64,000 nucleotides of DNA from Pelagibius sp040217155. Its GTDB lineage: Bacteria > Pseudomonadota > Alphaproteobacteria > Kiloniellales > Kiloniellaceae. The translations under genes were made by a program, and so were the position numbers. The notes beneath the pieces are model-generated. The model ran no database searches, was not told the origin of the DNA, and worked only from the letters and a program-made list of their open reading frames with translations. The DNA is taken from positions 124,001 through 188,000 of the forward strand of contig JAVJNS010000008.1 in the NCBI GenBank assembly GCA_040217155.1, read 5' to 3'. Below are positions 46,754 to 56,844 of this stretch, piece after piece (within the stretch, counting starts at the first letter, position 1; the number at the start of each line of letters is the position of its first letter).

Positions 46754-47908
46754 CTAGCCCTCAGAGGCACCGCGCCGGGAAATGCGGATGTCGCGGTGGA
46801 TATAGCAGGACATGATGAGGCCCATGGCGGCCATCACCGTCAGCAGCACCGTGCCGCCATAAGAAACCAGCGGCAGCGGCACGCCGACCACCGGGAAGAC
46901 CCCCATCACCATGGCCATGTTGATGGAGACGTAGAGGAAAAGGTTGGTGACCAGGCCGATGGCCAGCAGGCGGGCGAACTGGCTGCGCGCCCTGAGGGCA
47001 ATGGCAAAGCCGTAGGACAACAGCAGAAAGTAGAGCCCCAGCAGGGCAAGGCTGCCGACCAGCCCGAATTCCTCGGCCAGCACGGTGAAGATGAAGTCGG
47101 TCTGCTTTTCCGGCAGGAAGTTCAGATTGCTCTGCGTGCCCTGCATGAAGCCCTTGCCGGTGAGCGCGCCGGAACCGAAGCCGATCATCGCTTGGATCGT
47201 GTGATAGCCGGCGCCGAGCGGGTCGTTCTCCGGATTGAGGAAGGTCATGACCCGGGCTTTCTGATAGTCCCGCATGAACTGCCAGCCGATGGGAACGGCG
47301 GCCAGGCCGGCGGCGATCACCAGGGCGAACTTCCACCAGCGCACACCGGCGCAGAAAAACACCGCGCCAGCCGCCAGCAGCAGCATGCCGGCAGTACCGA
47401 GATCAGGCTGCTTCAGCACCAGGGCGGCCGGCGCCAGCGCCAGCGCGATCGGCAGCAGCAGGTAGGTCGGCCGGCCGATGTCCTCGTTGGAGAGGCCGTG
47501 GAAGTACCGGGCCAGGGCCAGGATCAGCGAGACCTTCATCATCTCCGAAGGCTGCAGCCGGATGAACCCCAGGTCGATCCAGCGCTGGGCGCCCATGCCG
47601 ATGCTGCCCATCACGTCCACCGCGACCAGCAGTCCAAGGCAACCGAAGTAAATCAGGTAGGCGTAGCGAAACCAGAAACGAACATCGACCAGTGCGACAC
47701 CGAACATGAGCGCCAGACCCAGAACGAAACGCATCATCTGTCGCGAGGCCCAGGGCTCCATGGAACCGCTGGCGGCCGAGTAAAGCATGGCGAAGCCGAT
47801 CCCCGCGATCACACAGATCAGCAGCACCATGCCCCAGTTGAGCTGCCACAACTTCTGGCGCAGCGACATTTCGGGATTGCGCCTGGCGAAAAAGGTATCC
47901 GTCGCCAT
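46754..47908 (-). CDS. rodA: Rod shape-determining protein RodA (peptidoglycan glycosyltransferase)
   Basis: 384 residues, ten membrane helices, SEDS family. Hallmarks are GAQRWIDLGFIRLQPSEMMKVSLILALARYFH, LKQPDLGTAGMLLLAAGAVFF, a large loop with GYHTIQAMIGFGSGALTGKGFMQGTQSNLNFLPEKQTDFIF and the end PLPLVSYGGTVLL. RodA polymerises glycan strands of the side wall together with PBP2. Its ATG overlaps the mrdA stop (TAATG), so the pair is translated in step. Confidence 0.96.
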   Translation of the reverse strand: MATDTFFARRNPEMSLRQKLWQLNWGMVLLICVIAGIGFAMLYSAASGSMEPWASRQMMRFVLGLALMFGVALVDVRFWFRYAYLIYFGCLGLLVAVDVMGSIGMGAQRWIDLGFIRLQPSEMMKVSLILALARYFHGLSNEDIGRPTYLLLPIALALAPAALVLKQPDLGTAGMLLLAAGAVFFCAGVRWWKFALVIAAGLAAVPIGWQFMRDYQKARVMTFLNPENDPLGAGYHTIQAMIGFGSGALTGKGFMQGTQSNLNFLPEKQTDFIFTVLAEEFGLVGSLALLGLYFLLLSYGFAIALRARSQFARLLAIGLVTNLFLYVSINMAMVMGVFPVVGVPLPLVSYGGTVLLTVMAAMGLIMSCYIHRDIRISRRGASEG

Positions 47909-49803
47909 TAGCTGCGATCCGCGATCTGCGTGCCAGGCAAGATCGGCAACGAACGGCGCGCCGCCGGATCACGGCGCTGGGTCTCCAGCAGGATGTCACG
48001 GGCGATCGGCGCCGCCACCGCGGAACCGCCACCGCCGTGCTCGACGACCACGGCACAGCAGTACCGTGGCTTTTGCACCGGCGCGAAGCTGACGAAAAGC
48101 GCATGGTCGCGGCGGCGCCAGGGCAGCTGTTCGTTCTTGGTCACGCCGGCGGCACGCTCCGCCATGGTGATGCGCCGCACCTGCGACGTGCCGGTCTTGC
48201 CGGCCAGTTCCATGCCTTCTTCCTGGATGCGCGCGCGGTAAGCGGTGCCGCGCGGATCATTGCTGACAGCATCCATGGCCTCCCGCATTCTTTGAAGGTG
48301 CGCTGGAGGCACATCCAGCGGCGCAAAGCTGGGCTCCAGGGGCACTTTAGCACCTCCGGCCTCAGCCTCGGCACGCACGCCGCGGGTCAGGCGCGGCGTC
48401 ACCCGCTTGCCGCTGGCAAGGCGCGCCACCATCGTGGCGAGCTGCAGCGGTGTGGCCAGGACGAAGCCCTGGCCGATGGCGGCGATCAACGTCTCGCCGC
48501 CTTGCCAGGGCTCGCCGATGTTGGCCAGTTTCCAGTCCCGCGTCGGAATCGTCCCGCCCTTTTCGCCATTGAGATCGATGCCGACTTCATCTCCCAGGCC
48601 GAAAGCATTGGCCATCGCCGCGATGTTATCGATGCCGATCTTGCGCGAGAGCTCATAGAAATAGACGTCACAGGAATGCTGAATGCCCTGGTGCATATCG
48701 ACCCAGCCGTGGCCCTGACGCTTCCAGCAGTGGAAGCGGGATCGCCCAAGGGTAATAAAGCCCGGGCAGAATGTTCTATTGTCGGGGTCAATTCCCATCT
48801 TCAACGCCGCCAGGGCAACCACCATCTTAAACGTCGAGCCGGGTGCATAGAGCCCGGCAATCGCCTTATTGGTCAGGGGATTGTACGGGTCGTTGATGAG
48901 GTCGTTCCACTGCTTGACCGTGAGGCCGATGTTAAAGGCGTTGGGGTCGTAACTCGGCACCGAGGCCAGCGACAGGACGTCGCCGTTCTCGACGTCCATG
49001 ACCACGGCCGACGCGCTCTGTTCACCCATCAGCCGCTGGTGGGCGAAGGTCTGAAGACCGCCATCAACGGTCAACACCAGTTCGTCGCCAGCCTTGCCCT
49101 CGTCGCGGGACAGCTCGCGAATCACGCGGCCGTAGGCATTGACTTCGATATGACTGGTACCGGCACTACCGCGCAATGAGATGTCGTATTTCTGCTCGAT
49201 CCCGTTCTTGCCGATGCGAAAGCCCGGCAATTCAAGCAGCGGGTCTCCAGTCAGGTCGTCTTCGGCCACCGCGGCGACATAGCCCAGGACATGCGACATG
49301 GAATCGGCATAGGGGTAGTCGCGAATCTGGCCCATTTCGATGGTGACGCCGGGCAGTTCCGGACCGTTCACTTCGACGCGGCTGACTTCGTCCCAGGTCA
49401 GATTCTCACGCACCGTCACCGGCACGAAATTGCTCTTGCGCGAAGCTTCGCGCAGCACCCGTTTGGTGTCGTGCTCGTTCAGGGCGATGAGCTTGGACAG
49501 GGCATTCAGGACCTTCTCCACATCGCCGGCATGCTCGCGCACCATCACCACCCGGAAATTCTGCCGGTTGGTGGCGAGCGCCAGGCCGAAACGATCGACA
49601 ATGCGACCGCGTGGCGGCGGCAGCAGGCGCAGGTTGATGCGGTTGTCTTCGGCCAGGGTCTTGTAGCGATCGGCCTCGATGACCTGCAGGTAGTACATGC
49701 GCCCGGCCAAGCCGGCGAGTAATGCCACCTGCGCGCCGCCGAGCAGCAGGCCGCGGCGCGAGAAGCCTCTCTGGCGTTCGTTGTCTTCGTTCTTCTGCAG
49801 CAT
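47908..49803 (-). CDS. mrdA: Penicillin-binding protein 2 (transpeptidase)
   Basis: 631 residues. A single N-terminal membrane helix (about 17-35) is followed by the PBP dimerisation domain (LRLLPPPRGRIVDRFGLALATN) and the transpeptidase domain with active-site APGSTFKM (Ser323), a later SCDVYFYELSRKIG, and KTGTSQVR. It crosslinks side-wall peptidoglycan in the elongasome with RodA, MreB, MreC and MreD. It lies 14 bp after mreD. Confidence 0.96.
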   Translation of the reverse strand: MLQKNEDNERQRGFSRRGLLLGGAQVALLAGLAGRMYYLQVIEADRYKTLAEDNRINLRLLPPPRGRIVDRFGLALATNRQNFRVVMVREHAGDVEKVLNALSKLIALNEHDTKRVLREASRKSNFVPVTVRENLTWDEVSRVEVNGPELPGVTIEMGQIRDYPYADSMSHVLGYVAAVAEDDLTGDPLLELPGFRIGKNGIEQKYDISLRGSAGTSHIEVNAYGRVIRELSRDEGKAGDELVLTVDGGLQTFAHQRLMGEQSASAVVMDVENGDVLSLASVPSYDPNAFNIGLTVKQWNDLINDPYNPLTNKAIAGLYAPGSTFKMVVALAALKMGIDPDNRTFCPGFITLGRSRFHCWKRQGHGWVDMHQGIQHSCDVYFYELSRKIGIDNIAAMANAFGLGDEVGIDLNGEKGGTIPTRDWKLANIGEPWQGGETLIAAIGQGFVLATPLQLATMVARLASGKRVTPRLTRGVRAEAEAGGAKVPLEPSFAPLDVPPAHLQRMREAMDAVSNDPRGTAYRARIQEEGMELAGKTGTSQVRRITMAERAAGVTKNEQLPWRRRDHALFVSFAPVQKPRYCCAVVVEHGGGGSAVAAPIARDILLETQRRDPAARRSLPILPGTQIADRS

Positions 49804-49817
49804 CGCCGGCCCCTACC

Positions 49818-50333
49818 CTAGCGCTGAAACAGCCGCCGGCCGCGCAGGAAGGCCCAGGCCAGGCAGGGGTAGACGGCGATGGTGACGAGATACTGGAAGA
49901 ACACGGAGGCCGGGTCGATATAGGTCACCATGGCGATGCAGGTCAGCAGCCAGGTCAAGGCCAGAGCCACCGCCGCGACCAGCATAAAGGCGCACCAAAC
50001 GACCACGAAGGAAGCCGCCAGAAAAAAGCGGTGCTGCCAGACCACCAGGGCGTGAGCGACCAGCAGGCCGACGATACCCGGGCCGAGCGTGCCGCCGGTA
50101 AGCACGTCCTGAACCAGACCAATCAGAAAAACCGCCCAGATTGGCATCAGGTCGGGACGATGCACCGACCAGAAGAACACGCCGATCAGCGCCAGGGCCG
50201 GCACGATGGGCGATAGATCGGCAAGGTGGAGAGGCACCAGGGACAGGAGAATGAGCAGAAGAGTCACGAAAAACGGCGAGATGCTGCGCGCTACGTTATC
50301 GAGACGGTACCAGACGCCCTCTTCCTGTCTCAA
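49818..50333 (-). CDS. mreD: Rod shape-determining protein MreD
   Basis: 171 residues with about five membrane helices, the usual MreD size. FLIGLVQDVLTGGTLGPGIVGLLVAH is the recognisable family stretch. The start appears to be TTG at 50333, overlapping the mreC stop as TTGA. MreD is an inner-membrane partner of MreC in the elongasome. It lies between mreC and mrdA as in many proteobacteria. Confidence 0.93.
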   Translation of the reverse strand: MRQEEGVWYRLDNVARSISPFFVTLLLILLSLVPLHLADLSPIVPALALIGVFFWSVHRPDLMPIWAVFLIGLVQDVLTGGTLGPGIVGLLVAHALVVWQHRFFLAASFVVVWCAFMLVAAVALALTWLLTCIAMVTYIDPASVFFQYLVTIAVYPCLAWAFLRGRRLFQR

Positions 50334-51316
50334 TGCGCGTCCCCTTGAGCGGTCTCCTGAGCCGCCGCCTGAGCCGCACCGGGCGCGTCGCCCGCGGCGA
50401 CAGCCGCGCGCGCGGCACTTACCTGTTCCTCAAAGTCTGCAATGCCGATCATCTCATAGTCTGCGATGCGCAGGACTTCCATGTGCGCCCAGTCGACGAA
50501 GGGCTTCACCCGGACCCCCTTCTCGGTAACGCCTGAGACGACACCGATGGGCAGGCCCGGCGGGAACACGCCACCTTGGCCGGAGGTGCTGACATAGTCG
50601 CCAATCCGCACCTTGGCGGTGGGACCGAGATACAGCAGTCCCGGCGCGTTGGAGTTGTCGCCGGCCAGGATCGCACGGTCGCGGCCGTCGCCGACCACGA
50701 CCGGCACACGGCTGTTGATGTCGGTGAGCAACAGGACCCGGGCCGACCGCTTGCCGACCTCCGAGATGCGGCCGGCCAGCCCCTTGCTGGTGATCGCCGC
50801 TTCGCCCTTCTCCACGCCGTCACGTTCGCCGGCATTGATCAGCACCGTGCGCACGAAGGCGCCGCCCGGGTCGCCGACCACCCGGGCGGTGACATAAGTT
50901 ATAGTCGGATCCGGCACCATGTTGTTGAACTGGCGCAGGTTCGCGTTTTCCGCCTCGAGCTGGCGGGCTATGCCCTGCCACTTCATAAGGCGCGCGTTCT
51001 GATCTTTGAGGGCCAGGTTTTCGCTGCGCAGGTTGGCCAGGGCCTCGGCCTGCTCGATGACGCCGCTGAAGGTTTCGACCGGCTGCGACACGGCGTCAAG
51101 GATCGGCGCCACCATATCGGTAACCGCCGAGCGTGTTTCTTCCACGATAAATGTGTTGGAGCGTCCGATCAGCATGAGGCCGAAGGCGGCCCCAACCAGA
51201 AGCAACAGAGCAAAGCGACTCGCCCAAGCCTTTACGGGCGAGGCAATGCGAATCTCTGAGCTGGCCGGTTTGTTCACAGGACCTCCTGTCGCTGCAGCCC
51301 CCAACCAGGCCATCAA
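50330..51316 (-). CDS. mreC: Rod shape-determining protein MreC
   Basis: 328 residues: one N-terminal membrane helix (about 33-52), a coiled coil (about 85-130; ANLRSENLALKDQNARLMKWQ) and two beta domains with VVGDPGGAFVRTVLINAGERDGVEKGEAAIT and YVSTSGQGGVFPPGLPIGVVS. The Ala/Gln-rich tail (AAVAAGDAPGAAQAAAQE) is low in complexity. MreC links the cytosolic MreB filament to periplasmic PBP2. It is 64 bp after mreB. Confidence 0.95.
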   Translation of the reverse strand: MMAWLGAAATGGPVNKPASSEIRIASPVKAWASRFALLLLVGAAFGLMLIGRSNTFIVEETRSAVTDMVAPILDAVSQPVETFSGVIEQAEALANLRSENLALKDQNARLMKWQGIARQLEAENANLRQFNNMVPDPTITYVTARVVGDPGGAFVRTVLINAGERDGVEKGEAAITSKGLAGRISEVGKRSARVLLLTDINSRVPVVVGDGRDRAILAGDNSNAPGLLYLGPTAKVRIGDYVSTSGQGGVFPPGLPIGVVSGVTEKGVRVKPFVDWAHMEVLRIADYEMIGIADFEEQVSAARAAVAAGDAPGAAQAAAQETAQGDAH

Positions 51317-51380
51317 GCGACCGATTCGGGCTAAGTTACCGAACCATCACACCAAATACAAATGAAGAAAACCTTGATCA

Positions 51381-52421
51381 TCAATACATGGAGATCAGGA
51401 CGTTCTTCAGAACTTTCATTTCCTCCAAGCAGCGGCCGGTGCCGAGCGCCACACAAGAGAGCGGATCGTCGGCAATGGAAACCGGCAGTCCGGTGGAGGC
51501 CCTGAGAACGTAGTCCATATTGCCGAGCAGCGCGCCGCCGCCGGTCAAGACGATGCCTTTGTCGACGATGTCGGCGGCCAGTTCCGGCGCCGTGTGCTCG
51601 AGGGCGACCTTGACCGCCTCGACAATGGCGCCGACCGGCTCGGCCAGCGACTCCGAAATCTGCCGTTCGGAGATGATCAGTTCCTTCGGCACGCCGTTCA
51701 TCAAGTCGCGGCCCTTGATCTCCATGGTGCCGCCCTCGCCGTCTTCCGGCGGGCAGGCGGAGCCGATTTCCTTCTTGATGCGTTCGGCCGAGCCCTCGCC
51801 GACCAGCAGGTTATGATTGCGGCGGATGTAAGCGATGATCGCCTCGTCCAGCTTGTCGCCGCCGACACGTACGGAACGCGAATAGACGATACCGCCGAGC
51901 GACAGCACGGCCACCTCGGTGGTGCCGCCACCGATATCGACGACCATGGAGCCGGTCGGCTCGGTGACCGGCAGGCCGGCGCCGATCGCCGCGGCCATGG
52001 GCTCCTCGATCAGGAAAACCCGGCGCGCGCCGGCACTCTCGGCGGATTCCTGAATGGCGCGGCGCTCGACGGCGGTGGAGCCGGAGGGCACGCAGACGAT
52101 GACCTGCGGACTGGCGAAGGAACGTCGGTTGTGCACCTTGCGAATGAAGTGCTTGATCATCTCCTCGGCGACTTCGAAGTCGGCGATGACGCCGTCGCGC
52201 AGCGGACGGATGGCCTGGATGTTGCCCGGCGTACGCCCGAGCATCATCTTGGCTTCGTCGCCGACAGCCAATACCTGCTTCTTGCCCTTGACTTCGGCAA
52301 TCGCCACCACCGAGGGCTCATTGAGCACGATTCCGCGCCCTTTTACATAGACCAAGGTGTTCGCTGTACCGAGGTCGATCGCCATATCGGCGGAAAGCAT
52401 GCCGAGCAAACCTGAAAACAT
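51381..52421 (-). CDS. mreB: Rod shape-determining actin-like protein MreB
   Basis: 346 residues, the standard length. Actin-fold ATP motifs are DLGTANTLVYVKGRGIVLNEPSVVA, MVVDIGGGTTEVAVLSLGGIV and VLTGGGALLGNMD, with the amphipathic N-terminus (MFSGLLGMLSADMAI) that helps membrane contact. MreB forms short filaments that steer side-wall synthesis. It heads the mre-mrd operon. The upstream leuA gene points the same way but is a separate function, with 72 bp between. Confidence 0.97.
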   Translation of the reverse strand: MFSGLLGMLSADMAIDLGTANTLVYVKGRGIVLNEPSVVAIAEVKGKKQVLAVGDEAKMMLGRTPGNIQAIRPLRDGVIADFEVAEEMIKHFIRKVHNRRSFASPQVIVCVPSGSTAVERRAIQESAESAGARRVFLIEEPMAAAIGAGLPVTEPTGSMVVDIGGGTTEVAVLSLGGIVYSRSVRVGGDKLDEAIIAYIRRNHNLLVGEGSAERIKKEIGSACPPEDGEGGTMEIKGRDLMNGVPKELIISERQISESLAEPVGAIVEAVKVALEHTAPELAADIVDKGIVLTGGGALLGNMDYVLRASTGLPVSIADDPLSCVALGTGRCLEEMKVLKNVLISMY

Positions 52422-52493
52422 GGGTCCAATCGCCTTTTTTCTTCAGTCCACAATAATGCCGCGTTCATTGCGGCGGCTTAAACGTCTCCGGGA

Positions 52494-54083
52494 TCAGGCG
52501 GACATCACCTGGGGGGCCGTCTTTTCCCGCTTAACCAGCAACTTGTTCAGCGCGTTGATGTAGGCCCGCGCCGAGGCGACCAGGGTGTCGTGATCGGCGC
52601 CCTGGCCATTAACCGTCTTACCACCTTCTTCCAAACGGACCGTTACTTCCGCCTGCGCGTCGGTCCCTTCGGTCACTGCGTGGACCTGATAGAGCTGCAG
52701 ACTGGCCTCATGCGGAAAAAGCAGTGAAATCGCCGCGAAAGTGGCATCGACCGGGCCGTTGCCCGCGGCCTTGGCCTGCCGGGTCTCGCCGTCGATTTCC
52801 ATCTCCAACTCTGCCGTCTGGGGTCCTTTGGAACCGCAGACCACCTGCAGGGAAAGAAAGCGCAGCCGGTCGTTGTGGCGCAGCACCGCGTCGTCCACCA
52901 GGGCGACGATATCCTCGTCGTAGACGTCCTTCTTGGCGTCGGCCAGGTCCTTGAAGCGGACGAAGGCATCTTGAATCTCGTTGTCGTTGAGCGTGAAGCC
53001 CAACTCTTCCAGCTTCGCCTTGAACGCGTGGCGTCCGGAATGTTTTCCCATCACCAGGGTCGAACGGCTGAGACCCACGGATTCCGGGGTCATGATCTCG
53101 TAGGTTTCGGCATTCTTCAGCATGCCGTCCTGATGGATTCCCGACTCATGGGCGAAAGCATTGGCGCCCACGATGGCCTTGTTGGGCTGCACCGAAAAGC
53201 CGGTGATGGTGGAGACCAGCCGCGAGGCCTTGGTGATCATCTCGGTCTTCACACCGGTGCGGTAGGGCAGGGAATCCTGACGCGTCCGCAATGCCATGAC
53301 CACCTCTTCCATGGCCGCGTTGCCGGCGCGCTCGCCGATACCGTTCACCGTGCACTCGATTTGCCGGGCGCCGGCCCGCACCGCCGCCAGGGAGTTGGCT
53401 ACGGCGAGGCCGAGGTCGTTATGGCAGTGCACGGAGATCACCGCCTTGTCGATGTTGGGCACCCGGTCGACCAGCATGGCGATCAGGGCGGAGAACTCTT
53501 CGGGAATGGTGTAACCCACGGTGTCGGGAATGTTGATTGTGCCGGCACCGGCCTTGATCGCCGATTCCACGCAGCGGCAGAGGAAGTCGTGATCCGTGCG
53601 GGTGCCGTCCTCCGGCGACCACTCGACATCGTCGCAGAGGTTGCGGGCATGGCCGACGCTGTCGATCACCGCCTGGTGCACCGCCTCCGGCTCCATCTGC
53701 AGCTTGAACTTCATGTGCAGCGGGCTGGTGGAAATGAATGTGTGGATGCGCGGCCGGGCGGCCCCCTTCAGCGCCTCGGCGGCGCGGTCGATGTCGCGCT
53801 GGGTGGCGCGCGCCAAGCCGGCGACGCTGGCGGCCCTGACCTTGGCGGCGACCGCTTGGACGGCCTCGAAATCGCCCTTCGAGGCAATCGGAAACCCGGC
53901 CTCGATGACGTCGACGCCCATATCTTCCAGAACCTGAGCGACCTGCAGCTTTTCTTCGAGGTTCATGGAACAGCCCGGCGACTGCTCGCCGTCGCGCAGC
54001 GTGGTGTCAAAGACAACGACGCGGCCCCCGGCGGGTTCACCGCTGGTGGCCTTCTGCTTCGCCTTCGCCTGGTCGCTCGACAC
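52494..54083 (-). CDS. leuA: 2-isopropylmalate synthase
   Basis: 529 residues, GTG start at 54083. The catalytic TIM barrel starts VVVFDTTLRDGEQSPGCSMN and includes HCHNDLGLAVANSLAAVRAGARQIECTVNGIGERAGN. The metal-binding ESGIHQDGMLKN and the C-terminal regulatory LeuA domain (about 400-515; VCGSKGPQTAELEMEIDGE) are intact. It condenses 2-oxoisovalerate with acetyl-CoA in the first step of leucine synthesis and should be inhibited by leucine. The ilv genes at 60510-64000 supply the 2-oxoisovalerate precursor. Confidence 0.96.
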   Translation of the reverse strand: MSSDQAKAKQKATSGEPAGGRVVVFDTTLRDGEQSPGCSMNLEEKLQVAQVLEDMGVDVIEAGFPIASKGDFEAVQAVAAKVRAASVAGLARATQRDIDRAAEALKGAARPRIHTFISTSPLHMKFKLQMEPEAVHQAVIDSVGHARNLCDDVEWSPEDGTRTDHDFLCRCVESAIKAGAGTINIPDTVGYTIPEEFSALIAMLVDRVPNIDKAVISVHCHNDLGLAVANSLAAVRAGARQIECTVNGIGERAGNAAMEEVVMALRTRQDSLPYRTGVKTEMITKASRLVSTITGFSVQPNKAIVGANAFAHESGIHQDGMLKNAETYEIMTPESVGLSRSTLVMGKHSGRHAFKAKLEELGFTLNDNEIQDAFVRFKDLADAKKDVYDEDIVALVDDAVLRHNDRLRFLSLQVVCGSKGPQTAELEMEIDGETRQAKAAGNGPVDATFAAISLLFPHEASLQLYQVHAVTEGTDAQAEVTVRLEEGGKTVNGQGADHDTLVASARAYINALNKLLVKREKTAPQVMSA

Positions 54084-54602
54084 TACCCGCTACACCCTCT
54101 TCTCGGGCCGCCCGGATTGGCGGGTGCCCGCTGCCGCAAAACCCTCGCCCCCGCAACCGCCTGCCCCGTCGGTCGGAGCAGCGATGAGCAGCGAATGAAA
54201 AGCTGGGCGCACGGCCAATCCTAGGGCCACGGGAAGGGTCACTGCTTCTGTCGGCCCACCTGGATAGCCAAGCGATCAAGGCCCTCGATTTGTCGCGCCG
54301 TCTCCCGTCTTCAGCGCGATGGCTCCGGTTAGGGAACCAGCCAGTCGATTCAGAAGCGTGGTTAACGCCTACTTTTCTAAACCCCACTCAGGAGGTTAAC
54401 AATATCTATTTTGAAAGCGTTAAGAATTGCTGAAGTCCAGGCCCTTCCTACGTTTTTTCCACGAAGGAAGGTTTTCCGCAGGTTACCTAAATAGGGCCGC
54501 CTGGCGCGGCATCGCCCGGCCGCCAAGGCCTCGAGTTGTCGCCTGGCGGATTTCATTCTATTCTGCAGCGATTGATAGATCGCCTGCAGAAGGTGAGTCC
54601 CG
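54084..54602. other. Divergent gap between leuA and a PAS_5 gene
   Basis: 519 bp without a supported gene. An AT-rich patch (54355-54430) with repeated gttaac motifs (54361-54366, 54396-54401) lies in the middle and could hold promoters in both directions. A leader peptide or attenuator for leuA was looked for and not found. Confidence 0.4.
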
Positions 54603-55103
54603 GTGCAGCGTGATCTCGAGAAGATCGTGACATTCTCCGAATACTGGCTGTCAAAGGCCGCCGAGGGCCGGATTCCCGCCTTTGGCGACCTGCTGCCCGA
54701 GGAGATTTTTCGAGCTTTGCCGAATCTGGTGGTCTGGACGCTGGTCGACGGCGGCGCCGACTTTCATTGCCGCATCTGCGGCGAGGATCTCAATCGCAAC
54801 TACGGCTGGAATCCGACCGGGTCGCTGCTCAACGACATCATCCGGAACAACCCCAGCGTTGCCGCGTTTCGCGATAATTTCCGCCTCTGCCTCTCCCAAG
54901 CCGCACCGATCACGGTAATTGACAAGTTCATAGGCCACTTCGGCACCGCCAAGCGAACCATCGGCATCGTCGCGCCCCTGGCCAACGGAACCGGAGAGAT
55001 CTGCGAACTGGTCTGTTGCAGCATCTACCTGAGCAACGGCGACTCTGAAAGGGCCGAAGCCACGCTCACATCCCTGTTTCCACGCGCCGATAGCAACCTG
55101 TAG
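54603..55103 (+). CDS. PAS_5-type single-domain sensor protein (second copy)
   Basis: 166 residues, GTG start with AAGG upstream. The order LPEEIFRALPNLVVWTLVDGGADFHCRICGEDLNRNYGWNPTGSLLNDII follows the PAS_5 pattern seen in the protein at 39045-39584. Several Cys (CRICG, LCLSQ, CELVCCS) are a difference from that paralogue and may matter for redox or metal sensing. It converges on tctA with 4 bp between stops. Function is unknown. Confidence 0.75.
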   Translation: MQRDLEKIVTFSEYWLSKAAEGRIPAFGDLLPEEIFRALPNLVVWTLVDGGADFHCRICGEDLNRNYGWNPTGSLLNDIIRNNPSVAAFRDNFRLCLSQAAPITVIDKFIGHFGTAKRTIGIVAPLANGTGEICELVCCSIYLSNGDSERAEATLTSLFPRADSNL

Positions 55104-55107
55104 AGCG

Positions 55108-56796
55108 CTATCCCGACTTCTCTGCGCCAGAACCGTGGGCCTCGGACTGCGGCAGCGCCCAGCCTGCCTGGTGATGGCGAAACAGCATGTAAACGGCCCA
55201 GGCGACCAGCAGGGCCGCCAGCAGCGGGCGCACCCAGCCCCCCATCATGACCAACGGCAGGGCGAGCGCCAGACAGGCCGCCGGCAGGTAGAACAGGGTC
55301 CAGCGTTGGCGGGACCGCATGCGCTGGTACCAGGGAAAGAGGGCGGAAAACAGCGCCACGGTAAGGAAGAAAAGCGACCAGGGCCGGGTGACGAACAGGG
55401 TCACGTCGTTGTCGATCGACACGGCGCGGGAAAGATTGAGCTCGGCGATGTTGCCCAGCACCACGCCGAGGATGATCGGCGCCAGGGGAAACCCAAGGCT
55501 TTTCATGATGTAGCCGATGACCCCGAAGGCGAAGAGCACCCAGATGTCGTGGGTCACGTTGTTCAAAGCGAAAACGCCGATCGCGGTGTAAAGCAGAATC
55601 ACCGCCGCCAGGACGTACATCGGCATGCGCACGATCCACAGGAAGGCGCGCAGGCAAAACGCCTGCATGACGATCATGATGAAGTGCGCCAGGAAGAAGG
55701 CGACGAAGATGGCGTAGGCGAGCTGGGGGTTGTCGGAGATGAAGGTCGGGCTGGGCTGCACGTTGTGGATCAACAGCGCCCCCAGCATCACCGCGGTAAC
55801 GATGTCGCCGGGAATACCCAGCGCCATCATGGTGATCAGCGCCCCGCCGGCGGTGGCGTTGTTGGCGGCCTCCGGCGCGATGATGCCCTCCGGCGTGCCC
55901 TTGCCGAAGTCCTGCGGCACCTTGGAGGCCTTCTTGGCCTGATCGTAGGCCAGGATGTTGGAAATCGATCCGCCGGCCGCCGGCAGGATGCCGGTGAAGA
56001 CGCCGATGAAGGCCGAGCGCAGCAGGTTGACCCAATTCGCGATCACCATCTTGATCGCCACCACATGCTCGACCCGCACCGCCTTGGCGTCGCTGGTCAT
56101 CAGGGGCAGGCGCGCCTTGTTCGGGTCGCGCACGTCGCTCAACAGCTGCGAGAAGGCGAAGAGGCCGACCAGGACCGGCAGGAAGTCGAAACCCTGCTCG
56201 ATGGCATCGAAACCGAAGTCGAAGCGCGCGACGCCGTTGACCTCATCTTCGCCGATGGCCGCGACCAGCAGGCCGAGCAGGCCGGCGATGATGCCTTTGG
56301 TCAGGTTCTCGCCCGACAGGCTGGCGGTGATGGTGAGCGCGAAGACCACCAGAGCGAAGAAGTCCCAGGGTCCGAATTCCAGGCCGATGCGCGCCAGTTG
56401 CGGCGCCAGCAGGACCAGGATGACGGCGGAGATGATCCCGCCGAAGAACGACGACCAGACGCCGAGGCCCAGCGCCAGACCGGGCTTGCCCCTGCGCACC
56501 ATGGGAAAGCCGTCGAAGACGGTCGCCACCGACGAGGGCGTCCCCGGAATGCCGGTCAACATGCCGGACATCAGCCCGCCGGAAAGCCCGCCGACGAAAA
56601 CGCCGATCATCGTGGCCAGACCCTCGACCGCCGTGAGCCCGAAGGTGAAGGGCAGCGTCAGCACCACGGCCATGGTGATGGTGAAGCCGGGGATCGACCC
56701 GGCGATCAGTCCCGCGGTGACGCCCATGAACATCAGCGCCAGATTGTAGAGCGAGAAAACCTCGCCGAAGGCCCCCCAAAGCGGTTCGAATCCCAT
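55108..56796 (-). CDS. tctA: Tripartite tricarboxylate transporter, large permease TctA
   Basis: 562 residues with about twelve membrane helices. TctA hallmarks are GVFVGGLSGGLMSGMLTGIPGTPSSVATVFDGFPMVRRGKPGLALG and FTGILPAAGGSISNILAYDQAKKASK, followed by GVIAPEAANNA-like IIAPEAANNATAGGALITMMALGIPGD. It forms the main channel, driven by the ion gradient, for a carboxylate brought by TctC. It is the last of the tctC-tctB-tctA run. Confidence 0.95.
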   Translation of the reverse strand: MGFEPLWGAFGEVFSLYNLALMFMGVTAGLIAGSIPGFTITMAVVLTLPFTFGLTAVEGLATMIGVFVGGLSGGLMSGMLTGIPGTPSSVATVFDGFPMVRRGKPGLALGLGVWSSFFGGIISAVILVLLAPQLARIGLEFGPWDFFALVVFALTITASLSGENLTKGIIAGLLGLLVAAIGEDEVNGVARFDFGFDAIEQGFDFLPVLVGLFAFSQLLSDVRDPNKARLPLMTSDAKAVRVEHVVAIKMVIANWVNLLRSAFIGVFTGILPAAGGSISNILAYDQAKKASKVPQDFGKGTPEGIIAPEAANNATAGGALITMMALGIPGDIVTAVMLGALLIHNVQPSPTFISDNPQLAYAIFVAFFLAHFIMIVMQAFCLRAFLWIVRMPMYVLAAVILLYTAIGVFALNNVTHDIWVLFAFGVIGYIMKSLGFPLAPIILGVVLGNIAELNLSRAVSIDNDVTLFVTRPWSLFFLTVALFSALFPWYQRMRSRQRWTLFYLPAACLALALPLVMMGGWVRPLLAALLVAWAVYMLFRHHQAGWALPQSEAHGSGAEKSG

Positions 56797-56844
56797 GGCG
56801 TCAGCCCGCCTCTCGAGCCGTTTGCCGGCTGTTCTGCATGAATG